Of a stretch of 61,915 nucleotides of DNA, positions 1-8,945 are shown in pieces (within the stretch, counting starts at the first letter, position 1; each line of letters opens with the position of its first letter). A model generated the notes under the pieces. It was given only the letters and a program-made list of their open reading frames with translations. It did not search any database and was not told the origin of the DNA. This DNA is from Vibrio brasiliensis LMG 20546 (GTDB lineage: Bacteria > Pseudomonadota > Gammaproteobacteria > Enterobacterales > Vibrionaceae): NCBI RefSeq assembly GCF_000189255.1, contig NZ_AEVS01000070.1, positions 1-61,915 on the forward strand. Direction: 5' to 3'. Position numbers and translations under genes: made by a program.

Positions 1-1
1 A

Positions 2-964
2 GAAGCGGAATTAGAAGCGCCGCAGGGTGCTGATGAGAGCCTGGATCTGGACGACTTCGACCTGCCAGAATTTGGTGAGGAAGACGCGTTAGCTGAGATG
101 ACACAAGCTGATGCGCCAGCTGTTGAGCAACCTCAGACACTAGAGTCTGAGGAGCAGCCGATAGAGTTTGATGAGTTTGAACTACCGGAATATAACGAAG
201 AGGATGCGCTTGCTGATCTAGAGCCATTGACAGAGGAGTTGTCAGAGCAGGATGACGATTTTGAACTCGATCCGGTTGAACTGCCTGAACTGGAAGAAAT
301 TCCTGCCGAGAGTGCGGCTCGCAACGACGCTCTGGATATGGCACATCAAGACTACGATGAAAAAGCGTTTGATGAGCTGTTAGCTGAAGATGAGCAGCAG
401 CACAGTGGCTTCTCGTTTGATACACCGATTGACGCTACGACTTCCGATAGTGCCGGTATGGATATTGAAGCCATGCTCGAAATTGGTGAGGACTGGAATG
501 GCTTTAGTCTTTCACCTGAACAGCAGGCAACAATTTCGGATGATATCCCTGAAGACGAACAGGATATCTGGTCTGCAGATAATGCTCCTGAGCAGGCGCA
601 AATTCTCGATGAAGACTGGGAAAACCAACCAGATCTTGAGGAGTTTAATCCTCAGGAAAACAACTATCGCACCATTGATGAGTTAATGGCTGAAGTTGAA
701 TCGGAACAAGAGCAGGAGATCGATGATGAACTTAAACTTGATGTTGGTTTAAATGATTTCCCTGATGTGATTGGTGACATCGGTGATCATACGGATGTTG
801 ATGCCAACTCTGAAGCTGCTGGTAAACTTGATTTAGCCAAAATCTACATCGAAATGAACGATGCGCAGGGCGCGATTAAGCTACTCGAAGAAGCAATAGT
901 TGATGGCAGTGATGAAATCCGTCGTGAAGCGAAAAACTTAATCGACACGCTTAACAATCGTTAA
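2..964 (+). CDS. fimV: FimV-like polar hub protein, C-terminal part (5' end outside window)
   Basis: The reading frame is open from the first bases of the window, so the start lies upstream. The visible 320 residues are extremely acidic, rich in Asp, Glu and Leu, with repeated patterns such as LDLDDFDLPEF and FDEFELPEYNEEDALADL. They end in a compact domain (last ~45 residues, containing KLDLAKIYIEMNDAQGAIKL) that matches the conserved TPR-like C-terminus of the FimV family. FimV/HubP proteins are large inner-membrane proteins with a periplasmic LysM part and an acidic cytoplasmic part. In Vibrio, HubP anchors ParA-type ATPases, including FlhG and ParC, at the pole. Position just before truA fits the usual gammaproteobacterial order. 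A strong terminator follows. The family call rests on the C-terminal domain and context; the N-terminal domains cannot be seen. Confidence 0.85.
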   Translation, partial: EAELEAPQGADESLDLDDFDLPEFGEEDALAEMTQADAPAVEQPQTLESEEQPIEFDEFELPEYNEEDALADLEPLTEELSEQDDDFELDPVELPELEEIPAESAARNDALDMAHQDYDEKAFDELLAEDEQQHSGFSFDTPIDATTSDSAGMDIEAMLEIGEDWNGFSLSPEQQATISDDIPEDEQDIWSADNAPEQAQILDEDWENQPDLEEFNPQENNYRTIDELMAEVESEQEQEIDDELKLDVGLNDFPDVIGDIGDHTDVDANSEAAGKLDLAKIYIEMNDAQGAIKLLEEAIVDGSDEIRREAKNLIDTLNNR

Positions 965-977
965 TCGTTTAATTGAT

Positions 978-1006
978 AAGGGGGCAGTTTAGCCCCCTTG
1001 TTTTTT
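978..1006 (+). terminator. Rho-independent terminator after fimV
   Basis: An eight-pair stem (AAGGGGGC with GCCCCCTT) around a six-base loop is followed by GTTTTTT. It lies 14 bases after the fimV stop codon and before truA. Confidence 0.9.
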
Positions 1007-1060
1007 GGTATATACTTCCCGCCCCATTCTTAGGTCAATCAATCCTGTGAGAACATCCCG

Positions 1061-1855
1061 ATGAGAATTGCTTTATGCATCGAATACAATGGTACTCAGT
1101 ACTTTGGCTGGCAACGCCAAAGAGAAGTGAAAAGTGTTCAAGAGAAGTTAGAACACGCACTGAGTATCGTTGCTAACCATCCCATTGAAGTCCAGTGTGC
1201 GGGACGGACAGATGCAGGCGTTCATGGTACCGGTCAGGTGGTTCATTTTGATACCACAGCCTCGCGTAAAATGGTCGCGTGGACCATGGGAGCGAACGCT
1301 AACTTACCTGATGATATTGCTGTTCGTTGGGCAAAAGAGGTGCCGGAAGAGTTTCACGCCCGCTTTTCAGCCACAGCTCGCCGTTACCGCTACATCATAT
1401 TTAATAGTGCATTACGTCCGGGAATTCTTTCTTCTGGTGTCAGTCATTACCACGGAGAGTTGGATGAGAAGAAAATGCATCAGGCAGCTCAGTATTTACT
1501 GGGTGAGAATGACTTCACTTCGTTCCGTGCTACGCATTGTCAGTCGCGAAGCCCATGGCGCAATATGATGCATATTAACGTGACGCGTCATGGTCAATAT
1601 GTAGTGATTGATATCAAAGCCAATGCATTTGTTCACCATATGGTACGTAACATCACAGGTAGCCTGATCTGCGTTGGCCGTGGAGAGCAGGAGCCGCAAT
1701 GGATTGAGTGGCTATTAGCTGCGAAAGATCGCAAGTTAGCAGGGGCGACTGCAAAAGCGGAAGGTCTCTATCTGGTAGACGTTGATTACCCTGAAGAATT
1801 TGAATTGCCAAGAGTGCCGATTGGGCCACTCTTTTTACCAGATAATCTGAACTAA
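1061..1855 (+). CDS. truA: tRNA pseudouridine(38-40) synthase TruA
   Basis: 264 residues. TruA isomerises uridine to pseudouridine at positions 38, 39 and 40 in the anticodon arm of many tRNAs. The signature GRTDAGVHG carries the catalytic aspartate (about residue 51), and the N-terminal [12 protein letters not shown] is typical of the family. The length matches bacterial TruA (about 265-270). The ATG at 1061 begins the conserved N-terminus [11 protein letters not shown], so the start is secure. The gene sits between the fimV terminator and accD, an order found widely in gammaproteobacteria. Confidence 0.97.
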   Translation: MRIALCIEYNGTQYFGWQRQREVKSVQEKLEHALSIVANHPIEVQCAGRTDAGVHGTGQVVHFDTTASRKMVAWTMGANANLPDDIAVRWAKEVPEEFHARFSATARRYRYIIFNSALRPGILSSGVSHYHGELDEKKMHQAAQYLLGENDFTSFRATHCQSRSPWRNMMHINVTRHGQYVVIDIKANAFVHHMVRNITGSLICVGRGEQEPQWIEWLLAAKDRKLAGATAKAEGLYLVDVDYPEEFELPRVPIGPLFLPDNLN

Positions 1856-2030
1856 TTCGTGTTAAATTGTCGAATGAATCAGAGCTTTAGTGTGTGAGAA
1901 ATTGAGCCAGGAAATAGGTACAACCAGTTTTTTGTCTACACTTGGCATTTAATATGCTTTAATCCTCACGCGTAAATTCAGAATTTGTATCCTTCGCATT
2001 GAGCGCGGGAGTAGAGAGAAAAGGTCTTCC

Positions 2031-2957
2031 ATGAGTTGGCTTGAAAAGATTTTAGAAAAAAGCAACATTGTTAGTTCACGTAAAGCGTCTATTCCTGAAG
2101 GGGTTTGGACCAAATGTACATCATGTGAGCAGGTGCTTTACCACGCTGAACTAGAGCGTAACCTAGAAGTATGTCCGAAATGTGACCATCACATGCGTAT
2201 GAGAGCGCGTCGTCGCCTTGAGACTTTCCTAGACGAAGATAATCGTGTAGAGATTGCTGACGAGCTTGAGCCGCAAGACAAACTGAAATTTAAAGACTCG
2301 AAGAAATACAAAGATCGTATTTCAGCTGCTCAGAAGAGCAGTGGTGAGAAAGATGCACTTGTTGTTATGAAAGGTGAGCTTCTGGGCCAGCCTATTGTTG
2401 CTTGTGCTTTTGACTTCTCATTTATGGGTGGTTCAATGGGCTCTGTTGTTGGTGCACGTTTTGTGCGCGCAGCTGAAGCCGCAATGGAAAACAACTGTGG
2501 TCTGGTTTGTTTCTCTGCAAGTGGCGGTGCTCGTATGCAAGAGGCACTAATGTCTCTAATGCAAATGGCGAAAACCAGTGCAGCGCTTGAGCGTCTGTCT
2601 GCAAAAGGTCTACCGTTTATTTCGGTAATGACTGACCCGACAATGGGCGGTGTATCTGCAAGTCTGGCAATGCTAGGTGACATCAACATTGGTGAGCCTA
2701 AAGCACTGATCGGCTTCGCTGGTCGTCGTGTAATCGAGCAGACTGTACGTGAAGATCTACCTGAAGGCTTCCAACGCAGTGAATTCCTGTTAGAGCACGG
2801 TGCAATTGATATGATCGTTGATCGTCGTGAAATGCGTCAGCGTATCGGTAGCCTGATGGCGAAGATGAACAATAAACCATCACCATTGGTGGTTTCTGTT
2901 AACGATTCACCAAATGAAGCTGCTTATTCTGTACCAGAAGCGGACGAAAAAGGGTAA
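2031..2957 (+). CDS. accD: Acetyl-CoA carboxylase carboxyltransferase beta subunit
   Basis: 308 residues. AccD pairs with AccA to form the carboxyltransferase that moves CO2 from carboxybiotin to acetyl-CoA, giving malonyl-CoA for fatty acid synthesis. A four-cysteine zinc ribbon is visible (C29-x2-C32 and C48-x2-C51), followed by the crotonase-fold core with [19 protein letters not shown]. coli AccD is 304 residues, so the gene is complete. A 175-base leader precedes it and probably contains the promoter, but I see no convincing pair of promoter hexamers. folC follows after 44 bases. Confidence 0.97.
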   Translation: MSWLEKILEKSNIVSSRKASIPEGVWTKCTSCEQVLYHAELERNLEVCPKCDHHMRMRARRRLETFLDEDNRVEIADELEPQDKLKFKDSKKYKDRISAAQKSSGEKDALVVMKGELLGQPIVACAFDFSFMGGSMGSVVGARFVRAAEAAMENNCGLVCFSASGGARMQEALMSLMQMAKTSAALERLSAKGLPFISVMTDPTMGGVSASLAMLGDINIGEPKALIGFAGRRVIEQTVREDLPEGFQRSEFLLEHGAIDMIVDRREMRQRIGSLMAKMNNKPSPLVVSVNDSPNEAAYSVPEADEKG

Positions 2958-3001
2958 AGTAACTCACTAACAAGCAACCACAATCAATTGGTTAAAGTTA
3001 G

Positions 3002-4267
3002 ATGAGTCAAAGCCAAATTCCTCAAGCCACATCTCCACTATCGATGTGGCTTGATTATTTACAAAACATCCACACCTCTGCTATCGACCTCGGTCTGGAA
3101 CGTGTCCAAGCCGTCGCTAAATCAGCAAATCTTACCAAACCTGCTCCTACTGTAATTACTGTTGCCGGAACCAATGGCAAGGGCTCTACCTGTGCGCTTA
3201 TGGAAGCGATTCTGCTTGATGCAGGCTATTCAGTAGGTGTCTACAGTTCACCCCATCTGATTCGCTACAACGAACGTGTGAGAGTAAACGGTCAGGATCT
3301 CGCGGACGAAAAGCATGTCCAAGCGTTTGACTTTATTGAGACGCAGCGCGGTGAAATCAGTTTAAGCTTTTTCGAATACGGTACTTTAGCGGCACTGCGC
3401 CTGTTCCAAACTGAAAAAGTGGACATTGTTCTGCTAGAAGTTGGGCTGGGTGGCCGCTTAGACGCAACAAATGTCGTTGATCACGATGTCTCGATTGTCA
3501 CCAGCCTGGCGATTGACCATGTTGACTGGCTAGGGGATGACATTAACGTCATCGGCTATGAAAAAGCGGGTATTTTCCGCACTGGTAAGCCAGCTATTTG
3601 TGGTCAGCCAAAAGCTCCGGCAACAGTCGCAGCTCATGCTGATGATATTGGTGCTGAGCTGTATCAGGTTGAGATCCAGTACAACTATCAGCTGACAGAT
3701 AGCAACACCTGGAGCTGGGTTCATGGCTCATATCAGCTTGATGACTTGCCAGTACCCAACTTGCCGCTACAAAACGCCGCAACTGCACTGATGGCATTAG
3801 CGACAGCTAATCTGGATATCAGCGACGTTAACATCGTTAAGGGCCTCGAGAATGCAAAGTTGCCGGGTCGAATGCAGGTTTTAAGTACACAACCGACTAT
3901 TTTGCTCGATGTGGCTCATAACCCGCACTCTGCGGAATATCTGGTGACGCGTGTCGCTCAGCAATATCAGAATAAGACTATTCATACTGTGGTCGCTATG
4001 TTGCATGATAAGGACATTCAATCGACGCTGGAAGCACTGACGCCAGTTGCTTCACATTGGTATCCGGCGTCTCTGACAGGCCCACGTGCTGCGAGCGCGC
4101 AAGAGCTATGTCAGTTTTTACCGCAGCAAACCACGCAGTACCAAACGCCTGTGGACGCATTTGAAGCCGCACTGACAAAGTCGGCAGCAGAAGATGTCAT
4201 CCTTGTTGTGGGCTCTTTCCATACTGTCGGAGAAGTTCTCGAGCATTGGCAGAACAAAGGAGAATAA
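3002..4267 (+). CDS. folC: Bifunctional dihydrofolate synthase / folylpolyglutamate synthase
   Basis: 421 residues. FolC joins glutamate to dihydropteroate to make dihydrofolate and later extends folates with further glutamates. The Mur-ligase-type ATP-binding loop is seen as TVAGTNGKGS near residues 53-62, with the folate-binding neighbourhood YSSPHLIRYNERVRV after it and the C-terminal ligase domain motif LLDVAHNPHS near residue 300. Length equals E. coli FolC (422). Its stop codon directly abuts the dedD start, so the two are translationally linked, as in E. coli. Confidence 0.96.
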   Translation: MSQSQIPQATSPLSMWLDYLQNIHTSAIDLGLERVQAVAKSANLTKPAPTVITVAGTNGKGSTCALMEAILLDAGYSVGVYSSPHLIRYNERVRVNGQDLADEKHVQAFDFIETQRGEISLSFFEYGTLAALRLFQTEKVDIVLLEVGLGGRLDATNVVDHDVSIVTSLAIDHVDWLGDDINVIGYEKAGIFRTGKPAICGQPKAPATVAAHADDIGAELYQVEIQYNYQLTDSNTWSWVHGSYQLDDLPVPNLPLQNAATALMALATANLDISDVNIVKGLENAKLPGRMQVLSTQPTILLDVAHNPHSAEYLVTRVAQQYQNKTIHTVVAMLHDKDIQSTLEALTPVASHWYPASLTGPRAASAQELCQFLPQQTTQYQTPVDAFEAALTKSAAEDVILVVGSFHTVGEVLEHWQNKGE

Positions 4268-4807
4268 ATGGCAAGTAAGTTTCAAAATCGTCTGGTGGGC
4301 ACCATTATCCTTGTAGCGGTTGGTGTCATCGTGTTACCAGATGTTCTAGACGGCAAAAAAACGCATTATAAAGAAGAGATTGCAAGCATTCCGCTCAAAC
4401 CTGAACTGGATAGCGAGTTGGAAAGCTTCGAAATCCTTGATCCTGTTGATGATTCACAGAGTCTGCCTGAGACGCCGATTGAAGTGGTCGAAACTGCTTC
4501 AGAAGGTGTTGCTGACGATCAGCCACTGCCGGTCGTAGTGAAAGAGGTCCCTGAACGAAACGAATATCAGGATACTGCATGGATCGTTCAGCTAATGGCT
4601 CTTAAGAATGCCGACAATGCTAAAAACTTAGTTAAGGATCTGCAGAAGCGCGGTTATCAAGCTCATACTAAGCCTGAAAATGGTTTTACCCGAGTGATTA
4701 TCGGCCCAGATGTATCCAAGAGTAAATTAGAGCGCCAGATCCTAGAACTGGAAAAAATTACTGGCTCAAAAGGCCAATTGCTCAAATTTAAGCCACTAAA
4801 TCCATAA
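4268..4807 (+). CDS. dedD: DedD-like SPOR-domain cell division protein
   Basis: 179 residues. An N-terminal membrane anchor (residues ~9-27, LVGTIILVAVGVIVLPDVL) is followed by an acidic proline-containing linker and a C-terminal SPOR domain (~residues 100-179, starting near AWIVQLMALKNADNAKNL). SPOR domains bind glycan strands that lack stem peptides and bring the protein to the division septum. E. coli DedD (220 residues) has the same layout and the same position between folC and cvpA. The start codon follows the folC stop with no spacer. Confidence 0.93.
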   Translation: MASKFQNRLVGTIILVAVGVIVLPDVLDGKKTHYKEEIASIPLKPELDSELESFEILDPVDDSQSLPETPIEVVETASEGVADDQPLPVVVKEVPERNEYQDTAWIVQLMALKNADNAKNLVKDLQKRGYQAHTKPENGFTRVIIGPDVSKSKLERQILELEKITGSKGQLLKFKPLNP

Positions 4808-4821
4808 GAAAACGTTTGCGT
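4806..4821 (+). promoter_or_regulatory. PurR-type operator upstream of cvpA-purF
   Basis: The 16-mer AAGAAAACGTTTGCGT matches the PurR operator consensus ACGCAAACGTTTGCGT at 14 of 16 positions. It starts inside the end of dedD and overlaps the -35 region of the cvpA promoter. PurR with hypoxanthine or guanine represses cvpA-purF in E. coli, and the same control is inferred here. Confidence 0.85.
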
Positions 4822-4842
4822 CAGCGTTTTTTCTGTTAAAAT
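4815..4842 (+). promoter_or_regulatory. Probable cvpA-purF promoter
   Basis: A -35-like TTTGCG (4815-4820) and a -10-like TAAAAT (4837-4842) are separated by 16 bases. The -35 element lies within the PurR-like operator, which fits repression by steric block. The start of transcription would fall about 20 bases before the cvpA ATG. Confidence 0.6.
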
Positions 4843-4870
4843 GCGCGCCAACTTAAGATGTAAGAACAGA

Positions 4871-5362
4871 ATGAATCCGTTAGATATAGTCATTTTAGGT
4901 GTGATCGGCCTGTCGGCTTTGATCAGTTTAGTGCGTGGTTTCGCTAAAGAAGCTCTCTCATTAGTAATTTGGTTTGGCGCCTTTTTTATCGCCAGTCAGT
5001 ACTATGCCAAGCTGGCGGTGTACTTCTCCAATATTCAGGATGAGATGATTCGTAACGGAGCCGCAATTGCAGCCTTGTTTATTGCTACGCTAATAGTTGG
5101 AGCGATCGTTAACTACGTTATCGCCCAATTGGTGCAGAAAACAGGGCTGTCAGGTACAGACAGAGTGCTTGGAGTTGTCTTTGGCGGCTTACGTGGTGTT
5201 CTGATTGTATCCGCAGCACTATTTTTTATGGATGCGTTTACATCGTTTCCAGACTCTGAGTGGTGGAAAGGGTCTCAACTGGTGCCGGAATTTAGCCGCG
5301 TCATTGCCCCTTTCTTCGAACACTTACAAGCAACGTCTAGTTTCTTATCTGGCGCGCTATAA
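4871..5362 (+). CDS. cvpA: CvpA family inner-membrane protein
   Basis: 163 residues with four predicted membrane helices (around 5-22, 28-46, 62-85 and 103-120). CvpA was named for colicin V production in E. coli and is linked to envelope stress and bile resistance; its molecular role is unsettled. I chose the ATG at 4871 (MNPLDIVILGVIG), the conserved family start, over the in-frame ATG at 4841, which overlaps the -10 element. It forms an operon with purF, 35 bases downstream. Confidence 0.93.
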   Translation: MNPLDIVILGVIGLSALISLVRGFAKEALSLVIWFGAFFIASQYYAKLAVYFSNIQDEMIRNGAAIAALFIATLIVGAIVNYVIAQLVQKTGLSGTDRVLGVVFGGLRGVLIVSAALFFMDAFTSFPDSEWWKGSQLVPEFSRVIAPFFEHLQATSSFLSGAL

Positions 5363-5397
5363 CGCGCCAGCCATTGTCGAAAATCGAGGGTTAAGAC

Positions 5398-6912
5398 ATG
5401 TGTGGTATTGTTGGAATCGTGGGCACTTCGCCTGTAAACCAGTCTATCTATGATGCATTGACGGTATTGCAGCACCGTGGCCAAGATGCCGCGGGTATTT
5501 GTACCATAGAAAGCAATCGTTTTCGTCTGCGAAAGGCGAACGGTTTAGTGAAGGATGTGTTTGAAGCAAAACACATGCAAAGACTACAAGGCAGCGTTGG
5601 TATTGGCCATGTTCGCTACCCGACTGCAGGTAGTTCTAGTGCATCGGAAGCTCAGCCTTTCTATGTAAACTCACCATTTGGTATCACTCTGGCGCACAAT
5701 GGCAACCTGACCAATGCAGCAGAAGTTCGTGAAAAACTGTTTGAGAAAGATCGTCGTCATGTAAATACGACTTCAGACTCTGAAGTACTGCTTAACGTAC
5801 TTGCTCATGAAATCGATACAGTAAAAGGTAATGTTACGGCAGAAGATGTATTCCGTGCTGTGACTAACGTTCACCGTACTATCCGTGGCGCTTACGCAGT
5901 TACTGCCATGATCATCGGACATGGGATGGTAGCATTCCGCGATCCAAACGGCATTCGCCCTCTATGCCTGGGAAAACGCGACATTAACGGTGCGACCGAA
6001 TATATGGTAGCTTCTGAATCAGTAGCTCTTGATGCTGTTGGTTTCGACTTTATTCGTGATGTTGCACCGGGCGAAGCGGTCTACGTGACGTTCGATGGTC
6101 AGCTACACACTAAACAGTGTGCAGACAACCCTGTACTTAACCCGTGTATTTTTGAGTTTGTATACTTCTCTCGACCAGACTCATTTATCGACAAAATTTC
6201 AGTGTACAGCGCACGTGTTGAAATGGGTAAAAAGCTCGGCGAACGCATTCGTGACGAGTACAGCCACCTTGATATCGACGTGGTTATCCCAATTCCAGAA
6301 ACATCATGTGATATCGCCCTGCAAATTGCTCAAGCGATCGATATTCCTTACCGTCAGGGCTTCGTTAAGAACCGCTACGTTGGCCGTACTTTTATCATGC
6401 CGGGCCAACAGCAACGTAAGAAGTCAGTACGTCGCAAGCTAAATGCTATTCGCTCCGAATTTAAAGATAAGAATGTACTACTGGTTGATGACTCAATCGT
6501 ACGTGGTACAACATCTGAGCAAATTATTGAGATGGCGCGTGATTCAGGTGCTAAGAAAGTATTTATGGTTTCAGCGGCTCCGGAAATCCGTTTCCCGAAT
6601 GTTTATGGTATCGATATGCCAAGTGCGAGCGAACTGATCGCTCATGGCCGTGACAACGACTCAATCTGTAAGCAGATTGGCGCTGATGAACTGATTTTCC
6701 AAACACTTGAAGACTTAGTTGCAGCCGTTGGCATGGGTAATACCGATATTGCTAAGTTCGAAACTTCAGTGTTCAACGGTGAATATGTTACTGGTGACAT
6801 CGACCAAAGCTACTTAGATTTCTTGGAGTCACTACGTGGTGATGACGCTAAGATTCAGCGTGAAATCCAGCAGGATTTGGCTAACTTAGAGTTGCATAAC
6901 GAAGGGGCGTAG
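5398..6912 (+). CDS. purF: Amidophosphoribosyltransferase
   Basis: 504 residues, the E. coli length (505). PurF makes 5-phosphoribosylamine from PRPP and glutamine, the first committed step of purine synthesis. The Ntn-type glutaminase domain starts with the nucleophile Cys2 (MCGIVGIVG). The PRPP-binding signature [13 protein letters not shown] lies near residues 360-372 of the C-terminal phosphoribosyltransferase domain. It is co-transcribed with cvpA under the PurR-like operator. A spacer with a degenerate repeat and then a strong terminator follow. Confidence 0.97.
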   Translation: MCGIVGIVGTSPVNQSIYDALTVLQHRGQDAAGICTIESNRFRLRKANGLVKDVFEAKHMQRLQGSVGIGHVRYPTAGSSSASEAQPFYVNSPFGITLAHNGNLTNAAEVREKLFEKDRRHVNTTSDSEVLLNVLAHEIDTVKGNVTAEDVFRAVTNVHRTIRGAYAVTAMIIGHGMVAFRDPNGIRPLCLGKRDINGATEYMVASESVALDAVGFDFIRDVAPGEAVYVTFDGQLHTKQCADNPVLNPCIFEFVYFSRPDSFIDKISVYSARVEMGKKLGERIRDEYSHLDIDVVIPIPETSCDIALQIAQAIDIPYRQGFVKNRYVGRTFIMPGQQQRKKSVRRKLNAIRSEFKDKNVLLVDDSIVRGTTSEQIIEMARDSGAKKVFMVSAAPEIRFPNVYGIDMPSASELIAHGRDNDSICKQIGADELIFQTLEDLVAAVGMGNTDIAKFETSVFNGEYVTGDIDQSYLDFLESLRGDDAKIQREIQQDLANLELHNEGA

Positions 6913-6913
6913 G

Positions 6914-6966
6914 AGAACGCTTCGCTCCGAGAATCGAGAGCGGACTTCGTCCTTCGAGAGGTGGCG
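6914..6966 (+). repeat. Degenerate intergenic repeat, copy A
   Basis: A GC-richer segment just after the purF stop starts with AGAACGCTTCGCTCCGAGAA and ends with GAGGTGG. A diverged copy lies at 7103-7147. It includes one GAGAATC unit (6929-6935), the same heptamer that is tandemly repeated after argS. The element is non-coding and probably belongs to a dispersed family, which a genome-wide search would show. Confidence 0.55.
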
Positions 6967-7052
6967 TCTTATAGCTGATGAGTAAGTCTCTGACACTGAT
7001 TTTTTTGTTAGGGACTTACGTCTAAAAGACGAGAGATAATACTCTAGTTCTT

Positions 7053-7088
7053 AAAGGGCAGACTGTTTGTTCAGTCTGCCCTTTTTAT
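7053..7088 (+). terminator. Rho-independent terminator of cvpA-purF
   Basis: A long perfect stem (AAAGGGCAGACTG with CAGTCTGCCCTTT) around a six-base loop is followed by a T-rich run (CTTTTTATTT). It lies 140 bases after purF. Confidence 0.92.
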
Positions 7089-7102
7089 TTATGAAGAGAA
7101 CC

Positions 7103-7147
7103 AGAACGCTTCACTCTGAGATCGAGCTTCGCCCTGCTGGAGGTGGG
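7103..7147 (+). repeat. Degenerate intergenic repeat, copy B
   Basis: This segment aligns with copy A at 6914-6966: AGAACGCTTCACTCTGAGA, then TCGAG, CTTCG and a final GAGGTGG, with small gaps. It lies between the purF terminator and the znuB terminator. The short ORF that starts at 7091 covers this element and I do not consider it a gene. Confidence 0.5.
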
Positions 7148-7242
7148 TGTTGGTAGGAAAATAATGGAGCTTTTGGTCGTGAAGGTGTTGATAGGACTTG
7201 TTCCTAAAGAGAGCAAATAAATTAGCTCTCTAGCTCTCCAAA

Positions 7243-7272
7243 TAAAAAGGGTTGGCGCAATACGCCAACCCC
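7243..7272 (-). terminator. Rho-independent terminator of znuCB
   Basis: On the minus strand a nine-pair stem (GGGTTGGCG with CGCCAACCC) is followed by TTTTTATTT. It lies about 25 bases beyond the znuB stop codon. Confidence 0.92.
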
Positions 7273-7297
7273 TCAAAATATCCAGTTATCCAGCCCT

Positions 7298-8083
7298 TTA
7301 ACTTCTCACGCGCGTTAACTGACTCAACATAAACATCGCCGTGGCACTAATCACCACAGAAGGTCCTGCAGGGGTATCGTAGTGCCATGAGAGGCTAAGA
7401 CCCATAAGGACAGCAACAGCGCCAATCAGAGAGGCAAACAGTGCCATTTGCTCTGGTGCACGGGCGAAGCGACGTGCAGTCGCTGCCGGGATAATAAGTA
7501 ATGAAGTCATAATAAGTGCACCGACAAACTTCATGCCGATGGCTATCACTAAGCCGACTAATAACATCAGTACCAGACGCATTAAGTCAACGTTATGACC
7601 TTCAACCGCCGCCAGATCTTCGTTGACGGTTGTTGAGAGTAACGAACGCCAGAAAATCATTAATACAGCGGATACGACCACGACGCCGATATAGATGTAA
7701 ACCAGATCTTGCGAAGTGACAGCGAGTAAGTCACCAAATAGGTAGCTCATCAAGTCGATCCGCACATTGTCCAGAAAGCTGACGGCGACTAAGCCCAAAG
7801 AGAGTGCACTATGAGCGAGGATACCCAGCAGCGTATCGGTTGCGACCAGCTGCTGTCTTTGTAGTGTGACCAACAGTACAGCCAACGCTAAACAGCAAAC
7901 GGTTAGAGCCAGATAGAGGTTGATATCAAGTAAAAGCCCGAGTGCTAACCCCATCAGAGAGGCGTGAGCAAGGGTGTCGCCAAAATAAGCCATTCGTCGC
8001 CAGACGACAAATGAACCAAGTGGGCCTGCGATGGCTGCGATGCCTAAGCCAGCAAGAACAGAAGGTAAGAGAAACTCAATCAT
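7298..8083 (-). CDS. znuB: Zinc ABC transporter permease
   Basis: 261 residues, about E. coli ZnuB size, with many hydrophobic helices of the ABC-3 permease family ([20 protein letters not shown] at the start, [20 protein letters not shown] as the cytoplasmic coupling region). ZnuB forms the inner-membrane channel for zinc delivered by ZnuA and is driven by ZnuC. I chose the ATG at 8083, which overlaps the znuC end by eight bases. Longer in-frame starts add a non-family extension that lies wholly inside znuC. A terminator follows. Confidence 0.95.
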   Translation of the reverse strand: MIEFLLPSVLAGLGIAAIAGPLGSFVVWRRMAYFGDTLAHASLMGLALGLLLDINLYLALTVCCLALAVLLVTLQRQQLVATDTLLGILAHSALSLGLVAVSFLDNVRIDLMSYLFGDLLAVTSQDLVYIYIGVVVVSAVLMIFWRSLLSTTVNEDLAAVEGHNVDLMRLVLMLLVGLVIAIGMKFVGALIMTSLLIIPAATARRFARAPEQMALFASLIGAVAVLMGLSLSWHYDTPAGPSVVISATAMFMLSQLTRVRS

Positions 8084-8864
8084 GATGATGATGACCGTGC
8101 GAATGGTGAGAACATTGTGCGCCTTCACCAGAGACTGGCTCACCTGCTAGATCGTGATGATGGTGATCATGCTGGTGATGATAGAAAGCAAGAGACTGCT
8201 GGTGGCTGTGACCAAACAGAGCAATATAACTTGGGTGCTGAGCTATATCTGCTGGCGCGCCTGAACAACATATGTGGTGGTGCAAGCAGATAACATCGTC
8301 GGTTTTTGCCATCACCAGATGCAAGTCATGGGACACCATAAACACGGCGCAGTTAAAGCGATGACGGATAGTATCAATCAGATCATAAAGGTCTATTTGT
8401 CCCTGCACATCAACACCTTGTGCTGGTTCGTCAAGAACCAAAAGGTCTGGTCTCTGTAGCAGTGCTCTGGCAAGCAGGACGCGTTGATTTTCGCCACCCG
8501 ATAGCGAGTGCATATTACTGTTCAATAGATGCTCAGCGCCAACCAGTTTGAGTGAGTCAATCAGCTCTTGTTGACTATACTTTCCTGCTAAGCGTAAAAA
8601 ACGCTCTACATTAAGGGGTAGAGTGTCGTTGAGTTTAAGCTTTTGTGGTACGTAGCCAATTTTGATTCCTTTCGTTTTGATTAAGCTGCCGCTATAACGA
8701 CGCTGTAATCCAAGTAGAACTTTTACAAGTGTCGACTTTCCCGCTCCGTTGGGGCCAATAAGGGTAGTGATTTCGCCGCGATTGAGGCGTAGGCTAACCT
8801 TATCGAGTACCTTTCGATTTTCGAATTGTACGCAGATATCTTTAAGTTCGACCAATGTCGGCAT
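8076..8864 (-). CDS. znuC: Zinc ABC transporter ATP-binding protein
   Basis: 262 residues. Walker A is GPNGAGKST (near residues 38-46), the ABC signature is [16 protein letters not shown], and Walker B is [13 protein letters not shown]. The protein powers zinc import with ZnuB and ZnuA. Its C-terminal ~45 residues are unusually rich in histidine and aspartate ([11 protein letters not shown] and HSHGHHHHD), a likely metal-binding tail in the cytoplasm. The gene overlaps znuB by eight bases. It diverges from znuA across an 81-base spacer that holds a Zur-like site. Confidence 0.96.
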   Translation of the reverse strand: MPTLVELKDICVQFENRKVLDKVSLRLNRGEITTLIGPNGAGKSTLVKVLLGLQRRYSGSLIKTKGIKIGYVPQKLKLNDTLPLNVERFLRLAGKYSQQELIDSLKLVGAEHLLNSNMHSLSGGENQRVLLARALLQRPDLLVLDEPAQGVDVQGQIDLYDLIDTIRHRFNCAVFMVSHDLHLVMAKTDDVICLHHHICCSGAPADIAQHPSYIALFGHSHQQSLAFYHHQHDHHHHDLAGEPVSGEGAQCSHHSHGHHHHD

Positions 8865-8889
8865 GAATGGAACTCATTTGCAATTGTCT

Positions 8890-8909
8890 GATGTTATAAT
8901 GTAACATTT
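8890..8909. promoter_or_regulatory. Zur-type operator between znuC and znuA
   Basis: GATGTTATAATGTAACATTT contains the near-perfect palindrome ATGTTA-TAATG-TAACAT and closely resembles the gammaproteobacterial Zur box (GAAATGTTATANTATAACATTTC). One site in the 81-base divergent spacer could repress both znuCB and znuA when zinc is plentiful. Confidence 0.88.
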
Positions 8910-8945
8910 GTCGCTCCTTTAAACCAGTCTGTAATCTTGCTAGCT

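Noticed and set aside
133-324. Serine-rich minus-strand ORF
   Set aside because: It is the antisense shadow of the acidic FimV repeats.
7091-7156. Short ORF between the purF and znuB terminators
   Set aside because: It consists of repeat copy B. The frame is not kept in copy A.
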